Source: Thelonectria olida
Lineage: Eukaryota > Ascomycota > Sordariomycetes > Hypocreales > Nectriaceae
Assembly (NCBI GenBank): GCA_020736575.1
Contig: JAGPYM010000079.1
Location: 1 to 64,000 of the forward strand
DNA length: 64,000 nucleotides
Direction: 5' to 3'
Below, one piece after another: positions 24,194 through 35,690 of this stretch (position 1 is the first letter of the stretch; every line of letters begins with the position of its first letter). Below the pieces are notes generated by a model that saw only the letters and a list, made by a program, of their open reading frames with translations, made no database searches and was not told the origin of the DNA. The position numbers were made by a program, and so were the translations under genes.

Positions 24194-25588
24194 ACTAGGA
24201 AGCTTTCATCCAATGTCCTTTGCAGAAGGGAATCCTAAGTATAAAACCCAGCACTCTGCATAGGAAACGCCTGATCTAGCCTGCTTGACTGCTCATCACT
24301 ATGTGATGGTACACGTCGATGAACGCGGCTGTGGACAGCCTTGCGGAATGCGGGACTCTAGGGGTAGGCCCACTAGTGATGCATCTTTCGACGTGATCGG
24401 GTCGGCGGCGGAGAACCTGAGGAGCAGCGAGAATGTTGGCTTGCTTGGTATTACCTAGTGACTATGCAGGCAGCCGGCGGAAAGTCGCTGCCGGGAAAGC
24501 CAAGGGGATTGTTGCAATCGTGACTTGGGAAGGTCAAGGTAGTTTCCAACTAGAATGGTCCAGGAGGCCAAACTGAGAGGAATTGGGGGCCGAATACCCT
24601 GGAGGGTAGTCTCTCCATAGAGGAGCGACGAGCTTCTCGAAGTTTACAGCCTGAAGACACTGCCAACTACGGGTTCAAGGATGAGGAGTGCTACCGCATA
24701 ATGACTTTGAACTGTCTGATAGAGGCTCCTCTGCTCAGCGTGGCAAATTGGGTGGCTTATGCCTGAAATTAACTCACTGCTCCATGTCGCTAACCTTGGT
24801 GCCTAGAGCGCTGTCCTTCTCCATCTGCGAGGAAGCATGGATGATACATACAGGTAGGTCTAAAGTTCAAGTACCTCCGTTGCATCACCGATAGGACATG
24901 ATCTCCCCTTCTACTACTCAGAAGAAGCGACGATCCAGAACCTGACACCAGCTGGTGAAGGGAAAGATGATGGCTCTCAGCCGGGCCAGCAGTTGTTCAG
25001 ACATTGTCATGATGAAAACCCGTTTGTTTACTTTTAGCCCCTGAGATACCTTAGGGTATATGGCGCGCGTCATATGGCCCGCCTTATCGGGTTCGACAAG
25101 TTGAACTCGCCACTGGAAGATCCATAAATGTCGGCCGCTGGTACATTCGTAGTGCTTACCTACTTGCCTTACGTACCCTTGACCCTGGACATTATTAATG
25201 GATCAGCTCGCAAAAACTTGCTGCAAAACGTGGCAGCTGAGGTCTCCGCATCTCAGCTTGCCATCAAAGTGGCCATGAAAATGCTTAAATCCACCAATGG
25301 TCTACAAACCCCGGCAGAGAGGACGTTTAGGAGACCCCATAAGTATTTGAAACACGTTCCGTAACTACACCTCAGCCCAGCTCTTCCTACCAGTCTGGAT
25401 TTGGCAAAGCTTCCTGGTCTCGGGCTGCTGTCCTCAAACCCGGTCCGATCAGCAGGCGACGGACCTGGATGTGTATTCTCATGGATCTGGGCCGAAACAA
25501 CTAGTACAGCCCGATCTAATGCATGTTGGCGGAGCAAGTTGGCGGAGCAAGTTGGGGGCCAAGAGGCACAAGGCGAAAAGCTTTGAAA
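24194..25588. other. Intergenic, nothing recognised
   Basis: About 1.4 kb. Small frames (for example 25128-25364) have no recognisable domain. Confidence 0.45.
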
Positions 25589-25597
25589 GTATATATT
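25589..25597 (+). promoter_or_regulatory. TATA-like element upstream of the His/Cys-rich gene
   Basis: GTATATATT lies about 165 bases upstream of the favoured ATG at 25760. Position and sequence fit a fungal TATA box; no other support. Confidence 0.3.
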
Positions 25598-25759
25598 CTC
25601 TGAGACTCCAATAAAGTGATCCCGAAACCACTGTATCTTGTATTACAAACAGAAACTTGAACGCTCTTGGCTTCATCTGCACAAAAGACTATAGGCGGCT
25701 CGACTTTTTTGACTCAATCGTTTCCAACTTTCAAGCTCACAACAAAAACCTCTCCCAAT

Positions 25760-26808
25760 ATGCCCCAGTAAGTGTATTTCAACAGGACGCGTTTGACACT
25801 CCTTGTTCCACATGTCCTCGCCTTGCAGCAGTGTCCCTGTCCAAGCCCAGGCGAGGAACCCGTGGCTCTGCTTTAAGCAAATCATCAACTGATCAACTGT
25901 TCAGTTCAGGGCGGCACAACGCACATCCTGCGGGTCACCAACACCCCCACGGACATTCTTCGAACCATCCAACACACCCCTCCCAAGCACATCATCCTGC
26001 CGGACACCATGTCCCAGCCTCGCGACGGGGAGGATATCACCCTCATCATCCCCCGCACACAGCCGCCCATCATACAGTTGTTGGGTCTCAGCCGCACCCG
26101 AACCATGGAATGCAAATGGCCCATCTTCAGCACGCACAAGGACAAAGAGGGGGTCATAGGCAAGGACACAATGCAGGTCACAAAGCCGGGCATCAAGCAG
26201 GTCACCAACAAGGCCATCCTGCAGGACACGGCGCTGGTCATCACAGTGGACATGTGAGCGGGCACCACGCCGGTAAACCTCAGCACAAAGGCAACCACAA
26301 CAGCAAGAAGCTCGCAGCTGGTGTGGCAGCTGGGGCGGTCGTGGGCGGTGGTACTACTTACATAATCTCGAACAACAACTATGACCTGTCAAACAACGAG
26401 GGGGACAGGGGTAGTGACGATGGCTGGTACTCCGATAATGACAATCCCAACATGGAAAACCAGGGCTTTCGGAGCGATTGGGATGGGGACGACGACCAAG
26501 GAGTTGATAATCCCTTTGAAACTGGAGACTATGACCGGGACGACTACAATGGGGGTGACTATACCGGAGCTGGCTATGCAGGAGGTGGCTATATCGGAGG
26601 GGACTACACAGGAGGCAACGCTGGGAACAGTGGTGGTCAAAATGCCTCGGAATGCTGTGGTAACGACTGCTGCGGTGATGACTGCTGCGCATGCGGCAGT
26701 TGCTTTGACGATTGCTGTCAGGGCGATTGCTGCAGTTGTGACTGCAGTTGCTGCGGCGGCGGCTGTTGTTGTGATGACGACCAGAACGGGGAAGGATGGT
26801 GTTGTTAG
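25760..26808 (+). CDS. His/Gly-repeat and Cys-rich protein with a glycine-zipper segment
   Basis: I favour exons 25760-25767 and 25905-26808. Intron 25768-25904 (GTAAGT...TTCAG) then gives MPH-SGRHNAHP and 303 residues. A start at 25657 without splicing (383 aa) is the alternative and gives a poor N-terminus. The first half is a His-rich low-complexity region with about ten four-residue GH-x-x units at 26152-26275. A glycine-zipper-like segment follows (KKLAAGVAAGAVVGGGTTYI, near 26308-26367), then an acidic Asp/Asn/Gly/Tyr region. The last 50 residues hold about 23 cysteines, mostly as CC pairs separated by Gly/Asp. No signal peptide is evident. Dense His and Cys suggest metal binding, and the glycine zipper suggests membrane association; both are inference. 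It does not match a classic metallothionein pattern that I know. Confidence 0.68.
26152..26275 (+). repeat. Coding 12-bp tandem repeat (GH-x-x units)
   Basis: An imperfect 12-base period encodes Gly-His followed by two variable residues, about ten times, within the His/Cys-rich gene. Confidence 0.7.
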
Positions 26809-27938
26809 ACGGCACAGGCTATTAATGTACACATGTCGGAGTTTGGAATCGAGATATAGGCTTTTCAATAGTTTAGAAATTTTAACCCGAATATGTTGGT
26901 CGTTCGCACGCCTAACAAGGTTTATGCGTGATCGTGACAGGTTCTCGGTCAATAGGTGAAAAGCCCCAACTTGCGCACTTAGTAGAGCCATCACCCTTCC
27001 GACGACCTGGATATATGTAGTGTTGTGGGATGGTGGGTAACTCCTGTGATAAGAGTGGCTTGTCTCGAAAAAGTGCACCCAGCTGCAAGCAGCTGCTTGT
27101 CAGTGTTCTTTGTGTCACTTCCGAGGACACTCGCTTTTCCCTTCCCGCCTTTTTGCATCATTCAAGAGGCTTTGTTTATCTGACTAGACGAACGCAGAGG
27201 AGCCAAGACAGTCCAAGATAATCCAAGAAGGAACAAAATGGAATAACCACCCGACCTAAGGCGACAAGTCCCCCCGTAAGTCAACGTCCCCGGAAACATA
27301 CCCATCAGCTCAGAGCCACGCACTCCTCGTAGAAGGAACTATGGGACCCTTGCCACAAATGAAAGTAACCATCAAGCTGTTCCTACCTCTCTCCATTTAA
27401 GCTCAAATGTTCCGCTGCAATAGAAGCATTGCGAGACATCTCACACGGAGCTGAACTCGAAGGACGGCATCCTGCCATTCAAGAGCACCGAAATAGTAAC
27501 TGGCATCCTGGAATGGCCCATCGTGTGGGAGGAGGCTATGAAACTAAAGAGTGTGGCCAATGGTTGCAAGAATGTGGTTGAAGGGGCAGGAGGAAGGCTA
27601 GCTTGAGATATTGGAGTGGAACTTTTGTGAGCACTGATTAGTTGACGGTGAGAAAATAGTCAAAAGGTTGCGGCTGCGTTGTCTATAGTATATTAAAAGG
27701 AATATTTAGCACGGTATAGACAACCTTTCTCACATCTATTTCATTTATCCCTCCCCTTCACGGGTGATGACCCCTTTAAACACACATAGATCAAACTATT
27801 ATAAACCTTGTCTATGGCTTTAGGCGAGGTGTCAGTCCAGGTTTCTATAACTCTATACTACACAGGAAAAGACTTGATCATAGATAGAGTTAAATTGATA
27901 ACAGGGTTATTACTGATTCATTTGTCTTTACGTGGAGG
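26809..27938. other. Intergenic between convergent genes, nothing recognised
   Basis: About 1.1 kb. It holds the 3' sides of the His/Cys-rich gene (plus) and the FAD oxidase gene (minus). No further gene can be supported. Confidence 0.5.
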
Positions 27939-29588
27939 TCACAGCTTAAAACCCCCTGGTACCCGTTTTTGAAAAACACTCTCCGGATCGTATTTCTTGG
28001 CCACACCTTTCAGAAAATGCAGGTTTGCTTCGCCATATGACTTCAGCGGGTGTTGATATGCGGCAGCGTAGTTGAGATACTCGAATCCAAGAAGCAGACC
28101 TTTACTCTGAGCCTTAGCCTGAACCAGGGACAGGGTGCGGTGCGCAATCTCGTCCACTGCTTTCCTCGAGGAATCCTTTGGCCAAAGAGCTGATATGAGA
28201 AGCACTACAGAGCAATGTCAGTTTCGGTGCGGAAAACGGGGCCCCTGATCCCATAACTGACCAAAACCCTTATCAGCCGGGCTGACACCAAGAACATTTC
28301 CTCCGTTCGTTCTTGAACTAGTCAGTAGAGAGCCGGCAAGTGGCTCAAATGCCACGCTCCACACCACGCCGCCTTCTGGATTGAATGAATACAACGTGGA
28401 ATTCAAAGTGTCAAAAATTTCGGTCATTAGTTGCGTGGAGGGTTTGAAGGATGCCGTAGCAAAGAGCCAGTTTCTAAGATTGTGTAAGTTGAGCCAACCA
28501 AACGAAGCTGAGCAAGACTTACAGCGGAGGGGTTGCATGTTCATTAGCTAGTGATGCTAAGGATGTTATAGACGTGGCATTGGAAATACTCGGGATGGCG
28601 GATAATCCTGCAAACACAAGGGGACTGGGATCAGGTTTCGTATAAACTGCTGTGGACGAAAGGCTCCATAGTCTCGATGTCGAATTGTAGAGCAGCCCAG
28701 TTACCAAAGAGGTATAGGTGTCGAAATTGGCAGCTGATGTAATGTCTGTAAAAGCTTTGAAGACTGCACTCCGCTGGGATATCTCGTTGCGGATCACCGT
28801 TGATGAGATGTTTCCTTGTGAGAAGGTATCTAAATCGAATCGTGTCACGATGCCAAAGTTGTTGGTCCCGCCCTTGAGTGCCCTGTAGAGATCTGGATGA
28901 GACTTCAGATTGGCATTCACGAGAGAGCCATTCGCTAGGACAACCTACTAGGTTAGCTAAGCACAAGGACTGGTTTTAAGAGCTCTCACCTCATAGTTGA
29001 CGACATTGTCACATGCCCAGCCTACCCGGGCCGAGAAGTGCGATATTCCTCCACCGAGGAGCAATCCGCCAACGCCAACAAGTCCATTTCTGCCCCCGGC
29101 GACAGATACGCCCGAAGAGTCTAGGGCCTGGTAGACTTTGAGCCAAGATGCCCCAGCACCTACTGCTACCTTTGATTTGTCGTTACTCAGCTCGACTAAT
29201 GACAAATTTGTCATGTCAATCAAGACCCCTCCGGGGATATTGGCAGAGCCCGCGTTGGGATTGTGCCCCTGGCCTTTGATGGCAAACTCACAGCCGTCGA
29301 CTGAGAAAATAACGGCAAGGCCCTGGGCAACATGATGCGAGTTCGACGGATGCACGATGCATGCCGGTTTGATTTCAGACTCCTGAAGGGACCAGTAGGA
29401 AGATGCGGTGAGGTTGTAATCAGTTTGTCCGGGATAGCTGACAAGGGTGCTGAGAGCATGGCTGAGCAGACTGCACTAGAGAATGCGTATCAGTTCAAGA
29501 TGCTCACTAAGTGCAAGTAGTTAGCGCATACACAGGAAGTTGCCGACACACTCGAGGCGAAAGCCATGGTTGACAATATGGGCTTCAT
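27939..29588 (-). CDS. Secreted berberine-bridge-enzyme-like FAD oxidase
   Basis: Five exons join in phase: 29588-29532, 29475-28990, 28944-28523, 28473-28262 and 28204-27939. The introns are 45-57 bp and all GT-AG. The product has 480 residues, the normal length for fungal members. Residues 1-19 form a signal peptide ([16 protein letters not shown]). The FAD-binding domain (PCMH fold) has [10 protein letters not shown] with His90 as the expected covalent FAD ligand, the glycine-rich [17 protein letters not shown] at about 146-162, and [11 protein letters not shown] at 171-181. The C-terminal BBE segment is intact ([28 protein letters not shown]). The second covalent Cys of bicovalent enzymes is absent in the glycine loop, so FAD is probably bound through His only. 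Such enzymes oxidise sugars, alcohols or secondary metabolites with O2. No biosynthetic cluster surrounds it. It is one of the few fully intact genes here. Confidence 0.88.
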
Positions 29589-29666
29589 CTTGAATAGATG
29601 AATATTCTAAGGCACATCCAAACCAGTCCTTGTCTCAGTTGTATCTGTAGAGACATTTGAATCCGA

Positions 29667-29676
29667 CTATATATAC
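29667..29676 (-). promoter_or_regulatory. TATA box of the FAD oxidase gene
   Basis: On the minus strand GTATATATAG lies about 80 bases upstream of the ATG at 29588, a usual position for a fungal TATA element. Confidence 0.5.
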
Positions 29677-30346
29677 CCGATTGAAGACAATCCTGGAAAT
29701 GTGCATCCTAACGGCGCCAACTCGGCGGCAGTCGCTCATAAGACCAGGAGATTCGGCCCGTTGACATGAACCCTGTCGGTTGAGCTACACGCACCAATTG
29801 CTCCGCGCCGATCAGCAGCTAGGCCGGGAATATGGCTCTACGGACGCGGGGCTTGTCACACTTGCGGGGTTCAGATTGAGACTATTCAATTCCTGCGGAT
29901 AACACGGATAGGATGAGAGCGAGATGACTTCATTACCGTCAGCAATCCCATTCAACCCATGCTTTTAGGTGTATTGAACAGCTATTGGGCTAGCTGGCAT
30001 TAGAAGCTCGATTGGAGCCCCGGATTGAAGTAAATTGGGAATGGTTTAGAAGTCACCAGTTTCACGTTCTCTGCCACTCTCACGTTTGAAGGCTGTTCCG
30101 TGGCCAGCGGTTCACTACGTGGCACCAAGTATTATCAGTTCATCGCATTATTCTAGTACTACGGTTGTCACTACCACACCGTCATTATGGCTCTCTTCTT
30201 TACGTGCCGTCTTCGTGCTTGGCGCACGACGACTACATCTCGACTAGAACTGTGTAAATGTGCTCCGTTTCGGCACTAACACCAAGTGAGTCAAAAGATT
30301 TGCCACGATGTGCAAAGACCCAGCATGTCCAACGGCCAAGGGATCA
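29677..30346. other. Intergenic, nothing recognised
   Basis: About 670 bases between the oxidase promoter and the 3' end of the permease remnant; no gene can be supported. Confidence 0.45.
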
Positions 30347-30750
30347 TCAGCATCGACCATAAAAAAAGAGAGCAATTTCTTCCAAAACTCTTCCCTTTGT
30401 TCCAGGGAAAAGAGCCAGATAGTGGGCAGCATCCTGCCGAGCGTGCCAACGTAGACGAAGCAGAACTTCCACTGGGCTGCTTCAAGATCAATCGAGTGCA
30501 CGTACTCTGACGAGGAACATTAGAAGTCATAGGCAACAAAGAGAGGTAGCATCACCCAGGGCACTTACGGTTGAAGAAGCCCGCACTGAAAACCACGCTC
30601 AGGTTGATAGTCAAACCCTTCGGCCTCAGCTCATATGCCAGAATCTCGACCGGATACGCCATAGACAGTGGTGTGAAAGTGATGTCTTAAGAGCCAAAAA
30701 AGATGAATAGGCACGGCACTACGCATAGCCGGCGGCCTTAGTACCATGAT
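30347..30750 (-). pseudogene. C-terminal fragment of a maltose/lactose-permease-like MFS sugar transporter
   Basis: The minus strand reads DITFTPLSMAYPVEILAYEL then RPKGLTINLSVVFSAGFFN, the loop and helix 10-11 region of fungal sugar transporters. Intron 30507-30568 (GTAAGT...TCAG) and an exon beginning QYVHSIDLEAAQWKF follow. A one-base loss in a T run near 30415 then shifts the frame; in the new frame the family signature FPGTKGRVLEEIALFFYGR (PETKGRTLEE in intact members) follows and ends at the TGA at 30347. About the first 400 residues of a normal 500 aa transporter are missing. The family imports disaccharides by proton symport in the plasma membrane. It lies head to head with the maltase remnant, as permease and maltase do in fungal MAL loci. 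Confidence 0.72.
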
Positions 30751-30759
30751 CTGGAAACA

Positions 30760-32306
30760 CAAAACTGGAGCTTATATTTTGGAGGTATTTTATATGCTGC
30801 CTCCTTTGATCCTATCAATTACTCGCACAGTCATCTACAGGGAGTACATGGGAATATGGTTCAGCGTCCGGCAAATACCACCTTCGTCTCTTCGACAAAG
30901 ACCAGCCCGATCTCAACTGGGAGTACCCTCCTGTTCGTGTCGCCGTTGACAACATAATTCGCTCTTGGTTGGATAAAGGTGTCGATGGATTCCGGTATGT
31001 CCTCTCTCTCTCAATCCCAGTGCATTGGATGCTTGCTAACTTTTTCTGGGATGGACGTCACCAACTTTACAAGATGGATGGGCTTTCGGATGCGGAAGTG
31101 ACAATTTCATCAGCCAAATATCAGCATGGTGCAGGGCACCACGCCTGCGGCCCACGGATGCATGAACATCTCAAAGATGTTGGCAAGATTTTAACGCTGT
31201 ATTCATCTGCCTTCTCTGTTAGTGAGATGCTGGTCGTTAAAAATCCCAAGGAAGTTATAAAGAGTGTCGGCGGAACTACGGTGAACTGAACATGATCTTC
31301 AGTTTCGAGATGTAAGTTTATTGATGATTCCTAAAATTGGAACGTGTGCTAACCGTTCTAAAGTGTCGATATGCGCTACGGCGGCGAGGGGAAATTCCTC
31401 CCTCGCAAATGGGCTATGGCAGATCTCAAGTCAATTGTCACTAAGTGGTAGATAGTCATGCATAAGGATCAGGGTTGGAACGCTCTCTACTTCGAGAATC
31501 ATGACCAGGAACGGACGCTATCACGTTAGGGCTCTAATAAGCCTGAATACCATACTATTTCGGCCAAACTGCTCACGACGTTTCTTTCTTTTCAGAGCGG
31601 AACAGGCTTCGTTTATCAAGGTTAGGAGTTGGGCATGGCGAATATGCCGGAATCCTGGGATATTTCCGAGTACTGTGATCTTAAAACTCTGAATCACTGG
31701 AAAGAGTAAGTCATCATGTCAATATGAAGCGAAAGGCTAATCTGACATGCAGAGATTGAGAGAAACGGTCGCGCCCAACGAGACAATCCTGGAAACTACC
31801 AGGAAGGAATACCACCTCAAGTCTCGTGGCCATGCCCGACCCAAGTCTAGGTAAAGAGACTGATGTATCTTTTAAACCCTTGCTGATGATTTTCAGTAGA
31901 ACTCAAAGGCAGGTTTCTCAGCTTGTCACCCCTGGATCAGAGTGAATGATCACTGCACGACATGCAATGCCGCCGCACAAGTGGCGACTCCTGGGAATGT
32001 ATTCGAGTACTGCGCTCATCATTAGCTCTTCGCAAGGAACGGGTAAGCATTTTCGATATGGAGAATGTGCGCTACCAGATGCGGGCCATGAAGATGTGCT
32101 TGCGTATTCCCCGTCGAAGGGCAAACAAAAAAGAGGTCGTTGTCTGTTACTTCCGGGAACACGAGAGCGCATGTGCGGTTCTATGGGAAACACGTCTCCA
32201 ATCTGCCAAGATCATTCCTTCAAACTACCCAGAAGTGCATAGTGGGCTTGATGGCCTGGTTCTTCGGCCGTTCGAGGCCTTTGTTTGTATGCCCAACAAT
32301 CAATGA
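30760..32306 (+). pseudogene. Alpha-glucosidase (maltase, GH13) remnant lacking its N-terminal half
   Basis: Starting abruptly inside the protein, the plus strand encodes recognisable GH13 maltase text through several frames: KYHLRLFDKDQPDLNWEY, SWLDKGVDGFR before an intron at 30995-31049, then SSAKYQHGAGHHACGPRMHE, NMIFSFE, an intron ending near 31363, GGEGKFLPRKWAMADLKS, and QGWNALYFENHDQERTLSR with the conserved NHDQ. KLLTTFLSFQSGTGFVYQG and GMANMPESWDISEY follow, and finally VLRPFEAFVCMPNN before the TGA at 32304-32306. The expected 3' splice AG at 31048-31049 reads GG. Several one-base shifts and TAG codons (for example after VTKW near 31450) disable it. Intact enzymes hydrolyse maltose in the cytosol. 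The neighbours are a permease and a regulator of the same pathway. Confidence 0.78.
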
Positions 32307-32629
32307 GCTGCGAACAAGCTCAACCAAATCCCGAGTTTCCAAAACGGTGTGGTGGAACCAGAGACGGATTGCCTATCGCCTAGAACGAGGTGCGGATAAC
32401 AAGTGAGCCGATGTGCTGATTAATTGAGAACAAAGTGAGCTATCGAATAGAGTTGACAACGCTACCGAAGAGGCAGTGCCGCCAGCGGCTTAATTCTATG
32501 TATCCTCTTTAGAGACATTCATAATCTGCACCAGTCTTCCTAGTCCTTCATGGCTCAAAGCACTTACGAGCCTTTCCTCTCGAAGTAAATGGAGCAAGAC
32601 CAGGTCACCTGTGACCCTAAGGGACTCAA

Positions 32630-33565
32630 TCAGGCTGCCCAGCGCACCGAGACTTTCATGCGGCCCAACATGAGTTTAGCTGACATCTGCCAGAATCCGG
32701 GGCACATATGATGATATGATGCCGTCGGCAACGGAGCTCGTGACCTCAAATAATTGAGATATCTAATGAATAAATCAACTCCGACGCGAAAATTTATGAA
32801 TCTGGCGTGGTCTACCATTCCTGGACCCTGACTCTCAAGGGCTTGAGATGGCAGCAGGTCCCTAGCAACGGACATTGGGAGTGAGACACTCTGCCCTCGG
32901 TCATTCGGGCCTGTTGTGGCGTCAACATACGGAATCGCCGTTTTCCATAAAACGGCACGTAGCCAAGAGCCAGTAATCACTATATCCTCGTGCTGAATTT
33001 GGTTGTCGCATGCTAGAAACGAGCGTTTCCGACATAACTGACCGCTCATGGACCTCGGCAAGTCATACTGGTTAAATCGTACATCTGGAGGCCAGGCATC
33101 ATCAAAAGACTGGAATAGCTTGCACGAGTTGCAAAAGCCGGGCCGAGTCCGCCATCCGAATGTGGTTGTAGCTTGGGAAGCATTGGACGAAGTTTGGAGG
33201 TGAGAGGTAGATGATGCTGAAGTGAATGAGCTCTGAAAAGGTATCAACGAGGTTCACTTCCGAAGCAGCATCTCAAGAGTTTGGATCGTACCTATCATCG
33301 ATGACCAAAATCCAAGCGATGCGAAGATAATACTGTGCCGTGTCGGAAGTCAAGTCAAAGGAGAAAGAATGTTGGTGGAGGCTTGATATGTGTGCGTAGG
33401 CGATGGCTTCCTTGAGGAAGAGCGTGGAATTGGCCATCTTTCCAGGATGGGAGTAAAAGACGTGGAGGGAGAAACACGTGAGCAAGGCGTCGATGGTTTG
33501 TTATTTTAAATAGTTGAGCATGAATCGAGCCTTGTCGGCTGATGAGAGTTGTAACACCAGAGGCA
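32630..33565 (-). pseudogene. Fungal-specific transcription factor remnant, likely maltose/amylase regulator type
   Basis: On the minus strand, a middle-homology region reads SADKARFMLNYL, a TAA at 33501-33503, then QTIDALLTCFSLHVFYSHPG and TLFLKEAIAYAHISSLHQH (to 33273). In a different frame, 33247-32630 continues with FDDAWPPDVRFNQYDLP, QLCRKRSFLACDNQIQ, TGSWLRAVLWKTAIPYVDA and VARDLLPSQALESQGPGM. These are typical of the C-terminal halves of zinc-cluster regulators of the AmyR/MalR kind. No Zn2Cys6 DNA-binding domain is visible upstream, so the N-terminus is gone. Position next to permease and maltase remnants supports a MalR-like identity; that part is inference. Confidence 0.58.
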
Positions 33566-34469
33566 AAGCGAATGGAAATCAAAACCTCCATGCTGCCAGC
33601 AGTGTGAGGTGATACAACCCAGCCGCGGCAACCTGGCCTCTTGCCCGGTCGGTTGTGTGAGCCTCGGGCCTTCTCTCCCTTCCCTTGCCCGTGCCGCTGT
33701 TGATGCGAAAGCCGCGTCTTCTACGGCTTGACGACTTGGTTAATTGGCCCATTGGCTGTTTCGTAAACCCCGGATGCCTCATGCCGACAGAATATACTTA
33801 CTCTTCACTTCCTTTTGCGCCCTACCAACCTCTCATTAAACGTCTCGTAAAACCTCACGTGGCTTGACATAGATCCCTTGCATCATCTCCCTCCACATAG
33901 TCTATTATCACTCAATGGTTCCAGAGCGTTGTTAAAATACGGTAATTGCTGACGCCGAACACGACATGCGATCTTGGGCAGGCTGTGCTGTTTCCACCTT
34001 TCTTTCTAATATCAATTGCACTAGACGAACAGGTGTGAAGTTCGTCATCATTAGCCACGTTCAGGACCGAGGCTTCAAAGTTCAAACCTGTGGCTAGTCG
34101 AATTCGACTCACGACCGTCGCACCCGGCACTTTAGTGCCGCGTCAGCCTCAATCGCGACGTCTAGCCCCAAGCGCTCATTAGCTGCCTCGTATTGTCAGT
34201 CGTCATAGTACTTCCTACCTGCGAGCGTTTCGTGCAAAGCCACCAGTAATTCAGGGATACCGGGAACGACTTGCCGGATACGAATCAACCAATGCTGCTG
34301 CTGGCTTGGATCGAAGCAACAACAGCTTCGAGCATTGGGACAAGTACAAAAGCCAGACCTGCTAGGACCCAAGTCTACTCGGTCCACTCCCAACTGCAAC
34401 TTCTCTCGCTCTTTTCTCTCACTCAGATACAACACCATCCGATCTCTATATCTCATCTCCATTGCCATC
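33566..34469. other. Intergenic, promoter of the small secreted protein gene
   Basis: About 900 bases. A CT-rich stretch at about 34390-34465 precedes the ATG at 34470, as is common in fungal promoters. An overlapping minus-strand frame at 34196-34756 is a shadow of the small gene. Confidence 0.4.
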
Positions 34470-34721
34470 ATGAAGCTGAACATCTTCCTCACTGCCGCCA
34501 TGGTTATCGCACCCGCTATAGCCGCCTCAACCACTACCACTACTACTGAGTAAGTGCACTTTCGAAAGTTTGGTATCACTGGGCGACTAACAGAATACAG
34601 GACCGCTAAATCGACTGCAAAGGCGACGTCCAAGACTTCCAAGGGAGCTGCACCTACTATGCACGCCGACGTTCTTGGCGCCGCTGGCTTGGTTGGCGCC
34701 GCCGCGCTTTGGGCCATGTAA
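34470..34721 (+). CDS. Small secreted Thr/Ser-rich GPI-anchored protein
   Basis: Exons 34470-34549 and 34601-34721 join across a 51-bp intron (GTAAGT...ATACAG, branch GACTAAC), giving 66 residues. Residues 1-19 are a clear signal peptide (MKLNIFLTAAMVIAPAIAA). A short linker of Thr, Ser, Lys and Ala follows, then a hydrophobic C-terminal tail (VLGAAGLVGAAALWAM) that fits a GPI-attachment signal. The mature chain would be only about 25-30 residues, likely O-glycosylated and held at the plasma membrane or wall. Small proteins of this design are common in filamentous fungi, but their roles are mostly unknown. The gene is intact, unlike its neighbours. The ATG context (CCATCATGA) and the CT-rich leader support the start. 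Confidence 0.75.
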
Positions 34722-35420
34722 TGTGATGGACTTGCATGTACTTTTAGAGCAAGCATACAGATTCTTCTTCCTTCGGTTTAACTATTTGTCTATAAAGGTG
34801 TTGATCTACATATTTCTCCTGGCCGCACACTTAACTACATCGAGGGTGGGCGAGCTAAATGAGAAACGTGAAAAAAAAAGACCGACAGGTCCCGAATATC
34901 TTCAATCCACCGTGATATGTACTGGGAAATGTGGCCTGGGAGTGTAATGGTTTTTCTCCCCGGTGCGCCACGACCTTGGGAATTGGAGCTGCCCTAAGCG
35001 ATAAATTCATCCTCCAGGGCCCTGTGGAGTGTTGTGTTGGCAGGAGTGGCCGGATGATTTTCTTCGGAATCACATGTCTAGTAAGACAAGCGAAGTAATG
35101 TAATACATCAAGAACAGAGCCAGCCTACATGACTTCGTGAACGAGTAACAACAGGTGTGACCGAATCTCTACGTTTATATTGGAATCCCCAAACTATGCA
35201 CCGCGGCTTGAAATGCTTCCTCCTACACTGAGTCTTCTTCAACTCGTGCGTGCTAAACCATATAAAGCTGTCGAGGTCAGAACTGTTCGACCTGGGCGTT
35301 TTCCACGATGAAAGCAGCCCTTTAACAAGCTAGTGGATGGCCGAATTTGTAGCATAAGAGTGAACGCAGCCCGTCTTAGGGACCGACAAAATCATTTTCA
35401 GGGCCATTACATCAGAACAA
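34722..35420. other. Intergenic, nothing recognised
   Basis: About 700 bases with no supported gene. Confidence 0.45.
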
Positions 35421-35423
35421 TCC

Positions 35424-35690
35424 TTAGTCAGTGCGGTCAAGCAACTTCAACAGTGGTTTAATATCTTCAACCTCGTGCAGCCATAGTAGGGCATCCAACG
35501 TCGTGTAGACATTCCAGTTATCTACCTCTAGAGGTAGTGTGAAATTCAAAATATCATAGACGTGTCAAGCTGCTTGATGCAAGTTTCTGGTATATACGCC
35601 ATACGTCGCAAAATCTAGTCCTGTGTGTAATAATCTGTCGTAAACTGGGCGAGACGTTAAGGAACATTAAAATCTTCACTGCAGCATCGA
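35424..35690 (-). pseudogene. Ankyrin-like coding remnant
   Basis: A minus-strand frame reads VYDRLLHTGLDFATYGVYTR, NLHQAA, a TGA at 35565-35567, then DILNFTLPLEVDNWNVYTTL, DALLWLHEVEDIKPLLKLLD and a stop at 35424-35426. The spacing of LHxAA and LLKLL elements resembles degenerate ankyrin repeats. Further protein-like text continues upstream to about 35870 in another frame. It is too short and broken to be functional; the parent protein is unknown. Confidence 0.35.

Noticed and set aside
26389..27078. 229-codon minus-strand frame rich in Thr/Ala/Val
   Set aside because: Shadow of the Asp/Gly/Cys-rich exon; low-complexity composition mirrors the other strand.
27939..34721. Secondary-metabolite gene cluster around the FAD oxidase
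   Set aside because: No polyketide synthase, peptide synthetase, terpene synthase or P450 is present; the neighbours are a MAL-type remnant and a small secreted protein.
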